This document shows positions 33,105 to 42,975 of a stretch of DNA of 64,000 nucleotides, piece by piece; positions within the stretch are counted from its first letter, which is position 1, and every line of letters starts with the position of its first letter. The position numbers and the translations under genes were made by a program. The notes beneath the pieces are model-generated. The model saw only the letters and a list, made by a program, of their open reading frames with translations, was not told the DNA's origin and made no database searches. Origin of the DNA: Pontivivens marinum (GTDB lineage Bacteria; Pseudomonadota; Alphaproteobacteria; Rhodobacterales; Rhodobacteraceae); assembly GCF_900231835.1 (NCBI RefSeq), contig NZ_OCTN01000002.1:434001-498000 (forward strand), given 5' to 3'.

Positions 33105-34615
33105 GGAATGTCCCTATTCAATACGGCGTCGATATAGTCCTGCGTGGCGAATAGCTGCTCGGAAGTAGCGCCTACATAATCCAGCACGGGCCCAGCAAAG
33201 ACTGTCAGTGCGATCAGCATAGCCAACAGGGCAAAGCAGGCAACGAAGGACAGTATCGCCGGTTTGCTTGGTTCAGGCGCCTCTAACGTCAATGTGGCAT
33301 CAAATGGCTTCCAAAACAGAATACTACCGGCGCGGGCCAGACCAACAATCGCGATGAAGGAGGTCACGAGGATCGTCGCCCAAATCAGCAGAACCAGCGG
33401 GCTGTCCCACGAGGCATTCATCACCAGCAGCTTTCCGACAAAGCCCGATAGCGGCGGCATACCCGCCATAGCAATCGCGCCGGCGAAGAACAGGCAAGCG
33501 ATCAGCCCGCTTTGCGGCATTGGCATATTGACCTTTAACTGGTCGCCACGACGCTCCGTCACCAGATCGACAATCAGGAACAGTAGCGCGGTCGCAAAGG
33601 TCGAGTGGATGATATAGTACAGCGCCGCCGTCGTCGCCTCGGGCGTGAACATCGAGATCGCAATCAGCAGCGTTCCCATAGAGCCAATCGCAGCAAAGGC
33701 CACCATCCGCGCCAATTGCCGCGAGCCCAGAATGCCGATCATCCCGACCGCCAATGTTAGCACCGCCGCTGGCATCAGCCACGGCGTGACAAGGCCCGCG
33801 CTAGCCGCAACATCCGGCCCGAAAACCAGCGTATACATGCGCAGGATCGCATAGGCGCCAACCTTAGTCATGATCGCAAACAGCGCCGCCACAGGCGCAG
33901 GCGCGTTGGCATAGCTGGCCGGCAACCAGAAATGCAGGGGCAGCACCGCCGCCTTGATCGCAAAGACCAGTAGCAGCAGGATCGCACCAATGCGCAGCAA
34001 GGCTGTATCCTGGGCAGGGAAATCAGCAACCCGCACAGCCAGATCCGCCATATTTAGCGTCCCCGTCACATTGTACAAAATTCCCAGCGCAAACAGGAAC
34101 ATGGTTGAGCCGAGCAGGTTATAGCCAACATATTGGACACCCGCCTGCAACCGGACCGCGCCACCGCCATGGATCATCAATCCGTAGGACGCGATCAACA
34201 GAACCTCAAAGAAAACAAACAGGTTGAAGGCATCTCCGGTCAGGAACGCCCCCATAATGCCCATCAGCTGAAACTGGAACAACGCATGGAAATGCCAGCC
34301 CCGTTTGTCCCAACCTGATCCGATAGCGTGCAGCAGTACGGCTAAGCCGAGCAGCGCCGTTAGCACGATCATCATTGCTGACAGGCGATCCAGCACCAAA
34401 ACAATGCCGAATGGGGCAGGCCAGTCGCCCAGCTCATAAACCTGAATATCGCCGCCTAGCGCGGATCCCATCAGGCCCAGCGTTACCGCGACCAGCGCCA
34501 GCGTGCCCGCGATAGAGAAAATGCGCTGCAAATCCAGATGATGGCGCAGCACCATAATAATAAAGGGCGCCAGTACCGCAGGCAGTACAATCGGTAAGAT
34601 AATCCAGTGGTTCAC
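33101..34615 (-). CDS. mrpD: Na+/H+ antiporter subunit D
   Basis: A 504-residue subunit related to NuoM/NuoN, with about 14 helices. Proton-translocation signatures include FFEVLLIASYGLMIHGG, AIKAAVLPLHFWLPASYANAP and GFVGKLLVMNASW. The charged residues (Glu in FFEVLL, Lys in AIKAAV) are in the expected positions. The start is GTG 34615, which overlaps the mrpC stop (GTGA). With MrpA it forms the ion-conducting modules. Confidence 0.93.
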   Translation of the reverse strand: MNHWIILPIVLPAVLAPFIIMVLRHHLDLQRIFSIAGTLALVAVTLGLMGSALGGDIQVYELGDWPAPFGIVLVLDRLSAMMIVLTALLGLAVLLHAIGSGWDKRGWHFHALFQFQLMGIMGAFLTGDAFNLFVFFEVLLIASYGLMIHGGGAVRLQAGVQYVGYNLLGSTMFLFALGILYNVTGTLNMADLAVRVADFPAQDTALLRIGAILLLLVFAIKAAVLPLHFWLPASYANAPAPVAALFAIMTKVGAYAILRMYTLVFGPDVAASAGLVTPWLMPAAVLTLAVGMIGILGSRQLARMVAFAAIGSMGTLLIAISMFTPEATTAALYYIIHSTFATALLFLIVDLVTERRGDQLKVNMPMPQSGLIACLFFAGAIAMAGMPPLSGFVGKLLVMNASWDSPLVLLIWATILVTSFIAIVGLARAGSILFWKPFDATLTLEAPEPSKPAILSFVACFALLAMLIALTVFAGPVLDYVGATSEQLFATQDYIDAVLNRDIP

Positions 34616-34953
34616 GCGCCGTCTCCGGCATCTGGGGTCATGTCGATACGGTCATCCTTGGCCGAGAGATACGCGCTGAGCGCGATCATCACGACAACCG
34701 CTGTCATGCCGAATGAAATCACAATCGCTGTCAAAACCAGCGCTTGGGGTAGCGGATCGGTATAACTGACCGCGCCATCGGAATAGATCGGCGGCAGATT
34801 GAACGCCAACCGCCCTGTCGCAAACAGGAACACGTTCACCGCATAGGACAGCAGCGCCAATCCCAAAATAACGGGGAAAGTATGCTGACGCAGCACCAGA
34901 TAAATACCTCCGGCGGTCAGCACACCAACGGCGGTGGCTACAAGCACTTCCAT
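34612..34953 (-). CDS. mrpC: Na+/H+ antiporter subunit C
   Basis: A 113-residue NuoK-like subunit with three helices (VLVATAVGVLTAGGIYLVL; FPVILGLALLSYAVNVFLF; LPQALVLTAIVISFGMTAVVV). The DPLPQALVLTAIVI stretch is the conserved MrpC/NuoK signature. ATG 34953 starts 1 nt after the mrpA stop; a 6-codon longer frame would overlap that gene. Confidence 0.93.
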   Translation of the reverse strand: MEVLVATAVGVLTAGGIYLVLRQHTFPVILGLALLSYAVNVFLFATGRLAFNLPPIYSDGAVSYTDPLPQALVLTAIVISFGMTAVVVMIALSAYLSAKDDRIDMTPDAGDGA

Positions 34954-34954
34954 G

Positions 34955-37810
34955 CTATTTCCCTTCCTCAACTACGGCGGTATCCCGCGCTGGGTTGATG
35001 TCCATTGCATGCTCGGTCGCGTCATCGGGCTGCCATGCGTAACGTGACAAGCTTTCCAGTGCCAGCAGCACCGCGCCAAACACGGCGAGGAAAACACCCA
35101 GATCGAACAGCGCCGCCGTGGCCAACTCGAATTTATGCAAACCAGGCAGGTAGACATAGCTGAACGCGCTGGTCAGGAATGGCATTTCATTCAGCCATGC
35201 GCCCATGCCAGTCAGTGCCGCAACCAGCACACCGGCCCCGATAATTCCGTGATAGGGGAAGCGTTGACGTGCCGAAGCCCACGAAAATCCACTGGCCATA
35301 TACTGCATAATCAATGCGATAGCCGCGATCAGACCCGCAATGAACCCACCACCCGGCAGGTTATGCCCACGGAAGAAGATGTAGGCCGCGACCATCAGCG
35401 CGATTGGCATCATAACGCGGGTTGCAACCACCATCATCATCGGATGCGCATCGCCTGCAATCGGGAAGTCCGGCTTACGGTTCAGCAATTGCCCGCGAAT
35501 ACCAGTGGACAGGATCGATTCCGTCAGTGCGTAAATCACAATCGCCGCAATACCCAACACGATGATTTCACCAAAGGTATCAAAGCCACGGAAATCCACG
35601 AGGATCACGTTAACCACATTGGTTCCACCACCGCCGGAATAGGAGTTGGCGATGTGGAATTCCGAAATCGACGGCTGCACGAGATCGCGCATCATCATGG
35701 CATAGATCAGGGCACCAACACCCAGACCACCACCGATGGACAGCACGGCATCGCGTAGCTTGCGACCGGATCGCAGCTCCACCGGCGTTTCCTTGGGCAT
35801 CAAATTCAGGGCCAGCAGCAGCAAGATAATCGTAACCGCCTCGACCGAGATTTGCGTCAGCGCCAGATCCGGTGCCGACAAATAGTTGAACGACATCGAC
35901 ACGATCAAACCGGTCACACCAATCAGCACCAAGGCCAGCAGGCGGTTACGGTGGAATGTCACCACGCATAGCGTTGAAACGATTAGGCAAACCCAACCGG
36001 CAATCGCCACGGGACTTGCATCCAGCATCGTTCGATCCGCTGCAACCATCGTGCCCGATTGATAGGCGTAATATCCCAACCCGAACACAAAGACGAAGAA
36101 GATCGCCGCATAGCGGGCAAACGACCCGTTATGTGTCCGTTCGGTAAAGAAGCGCGCCAGTGTGGTCAGGCCGCTGATAACAATATCGAAAATCCGCTTT
36201 GCTTCGGGACGGGGCAGCGCGTTCCACAGCTTGTCTAGCGAACCGTGCAACCACAGCAGGACCAGACCCCCCGCAACCGCGATACCCGACATGATCAAGG
36301 CGGGGTTAACACCGTGCCACAATTTCAGCGAGTAATACGGCAGATCGCCGCCAATCACCGAACCAGATGCGATGGCCACCAATGTGCCAACGATCGTCTT
36401 CGGAAACAGACCGATCAGGATGGCCAGCACCACCAAAAGTCCCGGTGCGATCCACATGCCAATGCCGGGATCATGCGGCGTGGCGGGATAATCCTCACGC
36501 TTCGGTCCTAGGAACACATGCGAAATATAGCGGAAGGAATAAGCCGCGGAGAATAGCGCCCCAAGGCAGGCCAGCACCGGCAACAACCAATGTGAACCGG
36601 CCCAAACGGTATGGGCAGCTTCCTCCAGCATCATTTCCTTGGACAAGAAACCATTCAGCGGCGGTATGCCCGCCATGGACAGGGACGCCACCGTGGCAAT
36701 CACGAACGTCACTGGCATCAATGTTCGCAGCCCGCCCAACCGCTTGATATCGCGGGTATGTGCACCGTGGTCGATAATGCCTGCGGTCATAAACAGTGCC
36801 GCCTTAAACGTGGCGTGGTTGATAATGTGAAACACCGCCGCGACAGCCGCGATAGGCGTGCCAAAGCCAAGAAGCATGGTGATCAGGCCCAAATGACTGA
36901 CCGTGGAAAAGGCCAGCAGCCCCTTCAGGTCATCCTTGAACAGCGCAATCACGGCGCCCACAACCATCGTAATCAGGCCGGTCGTGGCCACAATATAGAA
37001 CCAAGCCTCGGTCCCCGACAAAACCGGCCACATCCGCGCCATCAGGAACAGGCCAGCCTTCACCATGGTGGCGGAGTGTAGATAGGCCGAAACCGGTGTT
37101 GGCGCCGCCATTGCATGCGGCAGCCAGAAGTGGAACGGGAACTGCGCTGATTTCGTGAAACATCCCAGCAGGATCAGGATTAGCGCTGGCAGGTATAGAG
37201 GCGAGGATTGGATCACATCCTTGCTCTCCAAAATCACGCTCAGATCATAACTGCCGACGATGTTGCCCAACATCAACATGCCCCCGATCAGGGCCAGACC
37301 ACCCGCACCGGTAACAGCCAGCGCCATCCGCGCGCCCTGTCGCCCCTCGGGCAGATGGTTCCAGTACCCGATCAACAGGAAGGAGGACAGCGAGGTCAGC
37401 TCCCAGAACACCAGTAGCATCAGGACGTTATCGGACAGAACAATGCCGACCATCGCGCCCTGAAACAGCAATAGGAATGTGTAAAACCGTCCCATCGCAT
37501 CATTCCGCGACAGGTAGTAGCGAGCATAGATGATCACCAACAGGCCGATGCCCAGGATCATTCCCGCAAACAGCAATCCCAGCCCATCGAGGAAGAAGTT
37601 CGCGTTCAGCCCCAGCCCCGGAATCCAATCGATCCGCGCGGTGACGATTTCTCCACGCAGAACGGCGGGGGCATTTACGCCCAACCCGATCAGGGCCAAT
37701 AGCGTGACTGACCCTGTTACAATCGCGCAGGCATCACGCCCCGCGCGGATCAACAGGCCAGGCAATAGCGCGCCAAGGAAAGGCAGAGCCGCAATCAAAA
37801 ACAAGGACAA
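34955..37810 (-). CDS. mrpA: Na+/H+ antiporter subunit A/B fusion (PhaAB type)
   Basis: A 951-residue protein that fuses the NuoL-like MrpA (residues about 1-780) to MrpB (about 800-930). MrpA motifs include FWELTSLSSFLLIGYWN, GCFTKSAQFPFHFWLPHAMAAPTPVSA and ITMLLGFGTPIAAVAAVFHI. The C-terminal part has RVMMPIALMVAAYIFFRGHN and LPGGGFIAGLIAAIALIMQYMASG, the MrpB signature. The fusion is the alphaproteobacterial PhaAB form. The start is TTG at 37810 with GGGGAGA 8 nt upstream; there is no nearby ATG. First gene of the operon AB-C-D-E-F-G, which expels Na+ (or K+) in exchange for H+. Confidence 0.93.
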   Translation of the reverse strand: MSLFLIAALPFLGALLPGLLIRAGRDACAIVTGSVTLLALIGLGVNAPAVLRGEIVTARIDWIPGLGLNANFFLDGLGLLFAGMILGIGLLVIIYARYYLSRNDAMGRFYTFLLLFQGAMVGIVLSDNVLMLLVFWELTSLSSFLLIGYWNHLPEGRQGARMALAVTGAGGLALIGGMLMLGNIVGSYDLSVILESKDVIQSSPLYLPALILILLGCFTKSAQFPFHFWLPHAMAAPTPVSAYLHSATMVKAGLFLMARMWPVLSGTEAWFYIVATTGLITMVVGAVIALFKDDLKGLLAFSTVSHLGLITMLLGFGTPIAAVAAVFHIINHATFKAALFMTAGIIDHGAHTRDIKRLGGLRTLMPVTFVIATVASLSMAGIPPLNGFLSKEMMLEEAAHTVWAGSHWLLPVLACLGALFSAAYSFRYISHVFLGPKREDYPATPHDPGIGMWIAPGLLVVLAILIGLFPKTIVGTLVAIASGSVIGGDLPYYSLKLWHGVNPALIMSGIAVAGGLVLLWLHGSLDKLWNALPRPEAKRIFDIVISGLTTLARFFTERTHNGSFARYAAIFFVFVFGLGYYAYQSGTMVAADRTMLDASPVAIAGWVCLIVSTLCVVTFHRNRLLALVLIGVTGLIVSMSFNYLSAPDLALTQISVEAVTIILLLLALNLMPKETPVELRSGRKLRDAVLSIGGGLGVGALIYAMMMRDLVQPSISEFHIANSYSGGGGTNVVNVILVDFRGFDTFGEIIVLGIAAIVIYALTESILSTGIRGQLLNRKPDFPIAGDAHPMMMVVATRVMMPIALMVAAYIFFRGHNLPGGGFIAGLIAAIALIMQYMASGFSWASARQRFPYHGIIGAGVLVAALTGMGAWLNEMPFLTSAFSYVYLPGLHKFELATAALFDLGVFLAVFGAVLLALESLSRYAWQPDDATEHAMDINPARDTAVVEEGK

Positions 37811-38043
37811 AAGCCGCTCTCCCCAGATTCAGGCGTCAGTTAATTCTGTCATGGATTATGAAAATAATCCGTGGCGTTCACAACCATGCGCAATCGGGCC
37901 AGATAACTCAGGTCGCGAAACTGATGCATGTCTCCCATATTGATGTGGATGCGACCAGCCCAATCGTGCGATTTGATACCCCGATTGCGGCGACTTGCCG
38001 CATTAGGGAGATGTTTTACGTCAAAGGCACTGACAGATATGCC

Positions 38044-38658
38044 CTACTCACCACGCTGTTGGACACGCAACGCTCGCAGATAATTCCCGATCAGCCAGCC
38101 AGCCAGCGCCAAAGTAGAGGTGCCCGCAACAACAATACCGACCGAGCTGCTGATGAGTTGCGCCAGTTCCTCAATATGACCGGTGAAGACATAGCCAAGC
38201 GCACTGTAGCCCACGCACCACAAAAACGCCCCGAATGCTGATGCTGGCGCAAACCGGACCCACGGAGTTTTCAGTGCTCCAGAAACATAGGCAACATAGG
38301 GGCCGATTGGTCCGAATATTGTACGGGTCAAAATGACGGCAAAGGCGCCATATTGCTCCAACAGCCGCTGTGCCTTGAGGATCACTTTGCCAAAGCGTGG
38401 CCTAGCCTGAAACCTAGTAATCAACGGTGCCCCCGCCCCGCGTGCCAGCAGGAACGCCATCTGATCGCCCAACAGAAACCCCGAGAACGAAAACAGCACC
38501 AAGCTCCAATAGGCAAAATCACCCGCCGCAGAAAACCCGCCCGCAGCCATAACCAGCATCGAGGACGGGATCGGCACGGCGAGGCATGACAGCGCGACAC
38601 ATGCAAATATCAGCCACAAACCATAGGTCGGGACAAAGGCCAGCAATGTGTCGATCAA
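38044..38658 (-). CDS. DedA family membrane protein
   Basis: A 204-residue DedA/VTT-domain protein with about five helices. Conserved features are the entry helix CVALSCLAVPIPSSMLVMAAGG, the segment GDQMAFLLARGAGAPLITRF and the R-X3-GP signature in LTRTIFGPIGPYVAYVSGAL. DedA proteins act as undecaprenyl-phosphate or phospholipid flippases and help membrane homeostasis. The start is TTG 38658, whose TTGA overlaps the stop of the small upstream gene, so the two are coupled. Confidence 0.85.
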   Translation of the reverse strand: MIDTLLAFVPTYGLWLIFACVALSCLAVPIPSSMLVMAAGGFSAAGDFAYWSLVLFSFSGFLLGDQMAFLLARGAGAPLITRFQARPRFGKVILKAQRLLEQYGAFAVILTRTIFGPIGPYVAYVSGALKTPWVRFAPASAFGAFLWCVGYSALGYVFTGHIEELAQLISSSVGIVVAGTSTLALAGWLIGNYLRALRVQQRGE

Positions 38659-39017
38659 TTGCCCTGCCCCGCGCGCAATTCAGCCTTTGCCGCCTCGACC
38701 CGCGCCTGCAATTGCTCAAGCGTCATGCCGGTATCGTTCAGGAATGCACCAACCGTGCGGGGAACTTGCTCATGCGGTGCATTACGCTCGATCTCAAAAA
38801 TATCGAACATTATGGGGCGGGGAATCTGCCACGATTGCGCGACGTAACGGGGGGGCATCCACAGTTCCAGTTGCCGCTCGTGATTTTCAGGATGCGAGAA
38901 ATGGGAGGCCTTCATCCCGAAATCAGCTAGAAAATACACAAATGACAGGGCTGCGACGGCGAATAATATGCTGGCTGTGCGGTGCTCACGCCAAATATAG
39001 GACAAAAATCGGGTCAT
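38655..39017 (-). CDS. Small membrane-anchored protein of unknown function
   Basis: A 120-residue protein with one N-terminal helix (ASILFAVAALSFVYFLADFG) and a soluble part with MTLEQLQARVEAAKAELRAG, a likely C-terminal helix. No known domain is recognised. It is translationally coupled to the DedA gene (TTGA overlap), so it may act with that flippase. Orientation is probably N-in with a periplasmic C-terminal part. Confidence 0.65.
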   Translation of the reverse strand: MTRFLSYIWREHRTASILFAVAALSFVYFLADFGMKASHFSHPENHERQLELWMPPRYVAQSWQIPRPIMFDIFEIERNAPHEQVPRTVGAFLNDTGMTLEQLQARVEAAKAELRAGQGN

Positions 39018-39144
39018 GCGCGGCTCCTTACTGTTTTGTACGCGGCGCGTATCCCAGTCCGTCGTAGGCTAACGGCTTTTTTTGCAGACGTCTTTGGCGT
39101 TCGGTCACTCTCGCCGCAATTTGATGGCGAAATAGCCACTCGGG

Positions 39145-40854
39145 TTAGCGCAGCGCCTGAAAAGCATCATATTGCGACAGGAAAACCCGACCGGTCAGAT
39201 CATCCATGAAATGTTCGCGCTGCAACCGGTCCATGACGGGGCCTTTCACTTCGGACAGATGCAATTGCATGTCCAACGCAGCCAGCCGCTCATTTATTGC
39301 CTCCAGCGATTCCAGCGCGCTTAGATCGACCTCGTTCACGGCGGAGCACATCAGGATCACATGTTTGAGCGAGCTTTGCCCCGCAACGCGGTCATAAATG
39401 TAATCCTCCAGAAACCGCGCATTGGCGAAGTACAGGCTCTCATCAATGCGGAAGGTCAACACATGGTCCAGCGTTTCAACCTGATGCCGATTGATGTTCC
39501 TGAAATGCTGCGTGCCGGGGACCAGTCCAACCTCGGCGATATGCGGCTTTGTCGTTTTATACAGATGCAGGAAAATCGACAGCACAACGCCCGCCGTTAC
39601 GCCAACCTCAACCCCCATGCCCAGCGTCAACAGGATCGTGGCGGCAACGGCGAAGAAGTCAGCCTTGGAATAGCTCCAACTGCGTTTCAGAATGCCGAAA
39701 TCGACCAGCCCCAGCACAGCAACGATGATCGTCGCCGCCAATGTCGCCTGTGGCAGAAAGAAGATCAGCGGCGTCAGGGCCAGCGCCGCAATCGCCAAGC
39801 CAATCGCCGTGAACGCCCCTGCGGCTGGGGTTTCCGCACCCGCGTCGAAATTCACAACGGACCGCGAAAAACCACCTGTTACGGGAAAACCACCGGTAAA
39901 GGCCGCGCCCAGATTTGCAGCCCCCAAACCGATCAGTTCCTGATCCGGTTTGATCCGCTGCCGCTTTTTCGCGGCGAGGGTTTGGGCGACAGAAACCGAT
40001 TCAACAAAGCCAATGACGGAGATCAGTAGCGCCGGCACCATCAGCGCCGATACCACATCAAAGGATAGGTCCGGCATCGTCAGCGGCGGCAAGCTTTGCG
40101 GGACATCGCCCACGATCCGTACGCCGCGGTCCGCCAAGCCCAGTCCCCAGACCAGCGCCGTCGTGACGACTACGGCGGCAACGGGCCCTGCCTTTGTCGC
40201 GACATCTGCCATGCGGGGGCTAACCCCCATCGACTTAAGAAGTGGTTTCATCCCCTTGCGCAACCAGAACAAAAAGCCAGTGGCGCCAGCGCCCAGTGCG
40301 AATGTAATCCAGTTGATCGCGTCCAGATTCTGGAACAGCGATAGCAGCAGTTGGAACAAGTTGTGGCCTGACGCCTCAACACCCAGAATGTGCTTTAGCT
40401 GACTGGCCGCAATGATAATTCCCGATGCGGTGATGAACCCAGCAATAACCGGGTGAGACAGGAAATTCGCCAGAAACCCCAGCCGGAACAATCCCATGGC
40501 CAGCAAAATTAACCCTGACAAAAACGCCAAAGTCAGGGCCGCGACCGCATAACCCACGCCAAGCTGCTCCACCACATTCCCCAATGTCGCCGCCGTCAGT
40601 AGCGAGATAACCGCGACCGGCCCCACCGCCAATGCGCGGCTGGTTCCGAAAATTGCGTATAGGATAATCGGCGCGATCGAAGCGTACAAACCCGCCTCAG
40701 GCGGCAGGCCCGCCAACAATGCATAGGCCAATGATTGCGGCACCAACATGATCGTAACGATCAACGCGGCGATCAGATCGCCGGAAAACGTAGCCCGAGT
40801 GTAGCTGCGCCCCCAATCCAGAATTGGGAGATAGTTCCGCAGATTAGCATGCAT
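39145..40854 (-). CDS. SulP family anion permease with STAS domain
   Basis: A 569-residue SulP transporter with about 12-14 helices and a C-terminal STAS domain (residues about 450-555). Family motifs are LVPQSLAYALLAGLPPEAGLYAS, TSRALAVGPVAVISLLTAA and GGFPVTGGFSRSVVNFDAGA. STAS residues lie in HVILMCSAVNEVDLSALESL. These proteins move sulfate or related oxyanions, or bicarbonate. Here it ends the sulfide module, so sulfite or sulfate movement is the likely role. ATG 40854 is chosen; an in-frame TTG at 40881 is an alternative, and neither has a good ribosome site. Confidence 0.9.
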   Translation of the reverse strand: MHANLRNYLPILDWGRSYTRATFSGDLIAALIVTIMLVPQSLAYALLAGLPPEAGLYASIAPIILYAIFGTSRALAVGPVAVISLLTAATLGNVVEQLGVGYAVAALTLAFLSGLILLAMGLFRLGFLANFLSHPVIAGFITASGIIIAASQLKHILGVEASGHNLFQLLLSLFQNLDAINWITFALGAGATGFLFWLRKGMKPLLKSMGVSPRMADVATKAGPVAAVVVTTALVWGLGLADRGVRIVGDVPQSLPPLTMPDLSFDVVSALMVPALLISVIGFVESVSVAQTLAAKKRQRIKPDQELIGLGAANLGAAFTGGFPVTGGFSRSVVNFDAGAETPAAGAFTAIGLAIAALALTPLIFFLPQATLAATIIVAVLGLVDFGILKRSWSYSKADFFAVAATILLTLGMGVEVGVTAGVVLSIFLHLYKTTKPHIAEVGLVPGTQHFRNINRHQVETLDHVLTFRIDESLYFANARFLEDYIYDRVAGQSSLKHVILMCSAVNEVDLSALESLEAINERLAALDMQLHLSEVKGPVMDRLQREHFMDDLTGRVFLSQYDAFQALR

Positions 40855-40911
40855 ATCGTGGTCAGCTTTCGTCAGGGGCAAGGCGTTGCCGAAACTCTAC
40901 GCGGCCGGCTT

Positions 40912-41796
40912 TTACAATCCGTTTACAGGAACTTTCAACATAGGGTTCCCGTCCTTATCGGTCGGCACCTCACCTGCACGCATGTTCACCTGAAGCGATG
41001 GGATAATCAGTTTCGGCATCGTCAACTGCGCATCGCGCGCGGTGCGAAAGGCGATAAATTCATCCCGCGTTTTGCCACCGCCAACATGGATGTTATGTGC
41101 CTTTTCATCAGCAACGCTGGTTTCCCACTGAATATCACGGCCATTCGGACCGTAATCATGGCACATAAACAACCGCATCTGATCCGGCAGCGCCAAAACC
41201 CGCTGGATGCTGTCATATAGCTGTCCCGCGTCGCCACCGGGAAAATCCGCGCGGGCGGACCCACCATCAGGCATAAATAGGGTGTCGCCGGTAAATGTCG
41301 CATTCCCAATGACATGCACCATGCAGGCAGGTGTGTGACCCGGTGTGTCCATTGCAAAGCACGTCATTTCGCCGATTTGATAGGTATCGCCATCGGAAAA
41401 CAGCGCGTCGAATTGCGAGCCGTCGCGCTGAAATTCAGTGCCCTCGTTGAAAATTTTGCCAAAGGTTTCCTGAATGACCAAGATTTTTGCGCCAACGCCG
41501 ATCTTACCACCCAGCTTTTGCTGAATATACGGTGCCGCGCTTAGGTGATCGGCATGAACATGCGTTTCGATAATCCAGTCGAGGGTCAGTCCCTGCTCGC
41601 GCACTTGCGCGATTAGGGCATCCGCATGATCATAGGTGATCCGACCCGCCGCGTAGTCGATATCCATAACGCTGTCGATAATCGCGCAATGCCGTGTGGC
41701 AGGGTCCGTCACGATATAGCTGATCGTATTGGTGGCCGCATCGAAATGCGCCGACACCTCGGGAACAACAGACATATCAACGGGATACTCAGACAT
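40912..41796 (-). CDS. blh: Persulfide dioxygenase-like MBL-fold hydrolase (Blh/ETHE1 type)
   Basis: A 294-residue metallo-beta-lactamase-fold protein with the iron-binding THVHADHLSAAPY motif, DTPGHTPACMVH and the C-terminal CHDYGPNGR. In the ETHE1/Blh group such enzymes oxidise glutathione persulfide to sulfite. The neighbouring YeeE genes, DUF2892 and SulP complete a sulfide-detoxification cluster of the kind controlled by BigR in other alphaproteobacteria. No rhodanese is fused and no SQR gene lies in the window. Confidence 0.9.
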   Translation of the reverse strand: MSEYPVDMSVVPEVSAHFDAATNTISYIVTDPATRHCAIIDSVMDIDYAAGRITYDHADALIAQVREQGLTLDWIIETHVHADHLSAAPYIQQKLGGKIGVGAKILVIQETFGKIFNEGTEFQRDGSQFDALFSDGDTYQIGEMTCFAMDTPGHTPACMVHVIGNATFTGDTLFMPDGGSARADFPGGDAGQLYDSIQRVLALPDQMRLFMCHDYGPNGRDIQWETSVADEKAHNIHVGGGKTRDEFIAFRTARDAQLTMPKLIIPSLQVNMRAGEVPTDKDGNPMLKVPVNGL

Positions 41797-41811
41797 AGCG
41801 ACTCTCCAACA

Positions 41812-42240
41812 TTAGGACGCGGCGCGGCGACCAATTTTACCTAGCATCTTTGCGACGACAATCCCTGCAATCAAGGCTGCGACAAAAACGACAACATCCA
41901 TTTGTCCGGTGCCAAGCGCCGGTAGTGCACCACCCGGGCAAAATCCGGCGATGCCCCAACCAATGCCGAACAGCGCCGAACCACCCAAGAGCGGGACATC
42001 CAAATCCCGACGCGTTGGCAGTTGAAAGCTCGACGCAAACCGTGGTGCAGAGTGGCGAAAAACGATCCGATATCCAACGAAGGTAACGACGACCGCACCG
42101 CCCATCACAAAGGCCAGGCTAGGATCCCACGTGCCCGCCACGTCAAAGAAATTGAGCACCTTTGCAGGGTTTGCCATCCCTGAAATCGCGATACCCACGC
42201 CAAAGATGAGGCCGATTAAATACAACAATACCAGCTTCAT
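41812..42240 (-). CDS. YeeE/YedE family membrane protein (sulfur transport, second half)
   Basis: A 142-residue inner-membrane protein with four helices. It has the family motifs [31 protein letters not shown] (broken at the loop) and [17 protein letters not shown], in which the cysteine is the thiosulfate/sulfane sulfur relay residue of YeeE. Many bacteria encode the transporter as two half-length proteins, as here with the preceding gene. It is probably PmpB-like. Confidence 0.9.
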   Translation of the reverse strand: MKLVLLYLIGLIFGVGIAISGMANPAKVLNFFDVAGTWDPSLAFVMGGAVVVTFVGYRIVFRHSAPRFASSFQLPTRRDLDVPLLGGSALFGIGWGIAGFCPGGALPALGTGQMDVVVFVAALIAGIVVAKMLGKIGRRAAS

Positions 42241-42243
42241 ATC

Positions 42244-42675
42244 TTACAATCCTAACATGTGGCGCACCACAAAAACAGTGATGCCGGTGGTGGCCATAAA
42301 GGTCAGTGTCGCCACAATGGAGCGTGGGGATAGGCGCGCCATGCCGCAAACACCGTGACCCGATGTACATCCACCGCCAAAGGTAACGCCCAGCCCAACG
42401 ATAAATCCGCCAATAATCAGCATTGTCCGTGGCATAGGCACCTGAACCTCAGGCCATTGCCCCGTTACCAGCAGGACCACAGCCGGTCCGCTGACCATGC
42501 CCGCAAGCAAAACCGCGCGCCATGTCCAATCGGAAAGCCCCGCCGGCGCGATAAATCCGGCCAGCACACCAGTTGCGCCCATGATCCGGCCCATCAAGCC
42601 CATCAGCAAAACAGCCGACAGCCCGATCAGAACGCCGCCTGCCAGCGATTGCAGTGGTGTAAAAGCAGTTTCCAT
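42244..42675 (-). CDS. YeeE/YedE family membrane protein (sulfur transport, first half)
   Basis: A 143-residue inner-membrane protein of the PmpA kind. The C-terminal half has [24 protein letters not shown], the cysteine-containing core motif of YeeE transporters, followed by [17 protein letters not shown] 42675 gives METAFTPL; a TTG two codons upstream would overlap the DUF2892 stop (TTGA) and is possible. It works with the next gene as a pair of half-transporters. Confidence 0.9.
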   Translation of the reverse strand: METAFTPLQSLAGGVLIGLSAVLLMGLMGRIMGATGVLAGFIAPAGLSDWTWRAVLLAGMVSGPAVVLLVTGQWPEVQVPMPRTMLIIGGFIVGLGVTFGGGCTSGHGVCGMARLSPRSIVATLTFMATTGITVFVVRHMLGL

Positions 42676-42677
42676 AG

Positions 42678-42890
42678 TCAAACTTTACAGGTGCGAATGC
42701 CGATCATTCGGTATAGCGGGCAAAAGCGGAAAGCAGCCGTTGCAATCAGCACGACACCTACCACTGCGCTGATAATTGCCAGCAATGTGGATTGGTACAG
42801 GCTAATGCCACCAGTCAGCGGTGCGATGATCAGAAACGCACCCAGGACTACACGAATGATGCGGTCGAAACGCCCGATATTCAACGTCAT
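42678..42890 (-). CDS. DUF2892 (YgaP-like transmembrane) small protein
   Basis: A 70-residue protein with two helices. It starts MTLNIGRFDRIIRVVLGAFL and ends FRFCPLYRMIGIRTCKV, matching the DUF2892 family, where the CPLY motif is conserved. DUF2892 proteins accompany rhodanese and YeeE genes in sulfur operons, and the C-terminal cysteines may relay persulfide sulfur. Confidence 0.88.
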   Translation of the reverse strand: MTLNIGRFDRIIRVVLGAFLIIAPLTGGISLYQSTLLAIISAVVGVVLIATAAFRFCPLYRMIGIRTCKV

Positions 42891-42975
42891 TTACAGACTC
42901 CCTCTTATCCTAGGGTCTGTCCTATGCGCTTTGCTGGAACGCTTCAGTGACTTTGTCACCAAGGCTACGGTCATC

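Noticed and set aside
35135-35758. 207-codon plus-strand open frame within mrpA
   Set aside because: Lies antisense to the conserved MrpA/B coding sequence.
37858-38241. 127-codon plus-strand open frame between mrpA and the DedA gene
   Set aside because: Its second half is antisense to the DedA gene and the first half has no protein-like character.
42895-42925. Imperfect inverted repeat (CAGACTCCCT...AGGGTCTG) between the Crp/Fnr and DUF2892 genes
   Set aside because: Pairing is interrupted and there is no T-tract; not strong enough to call a terminator or operator.
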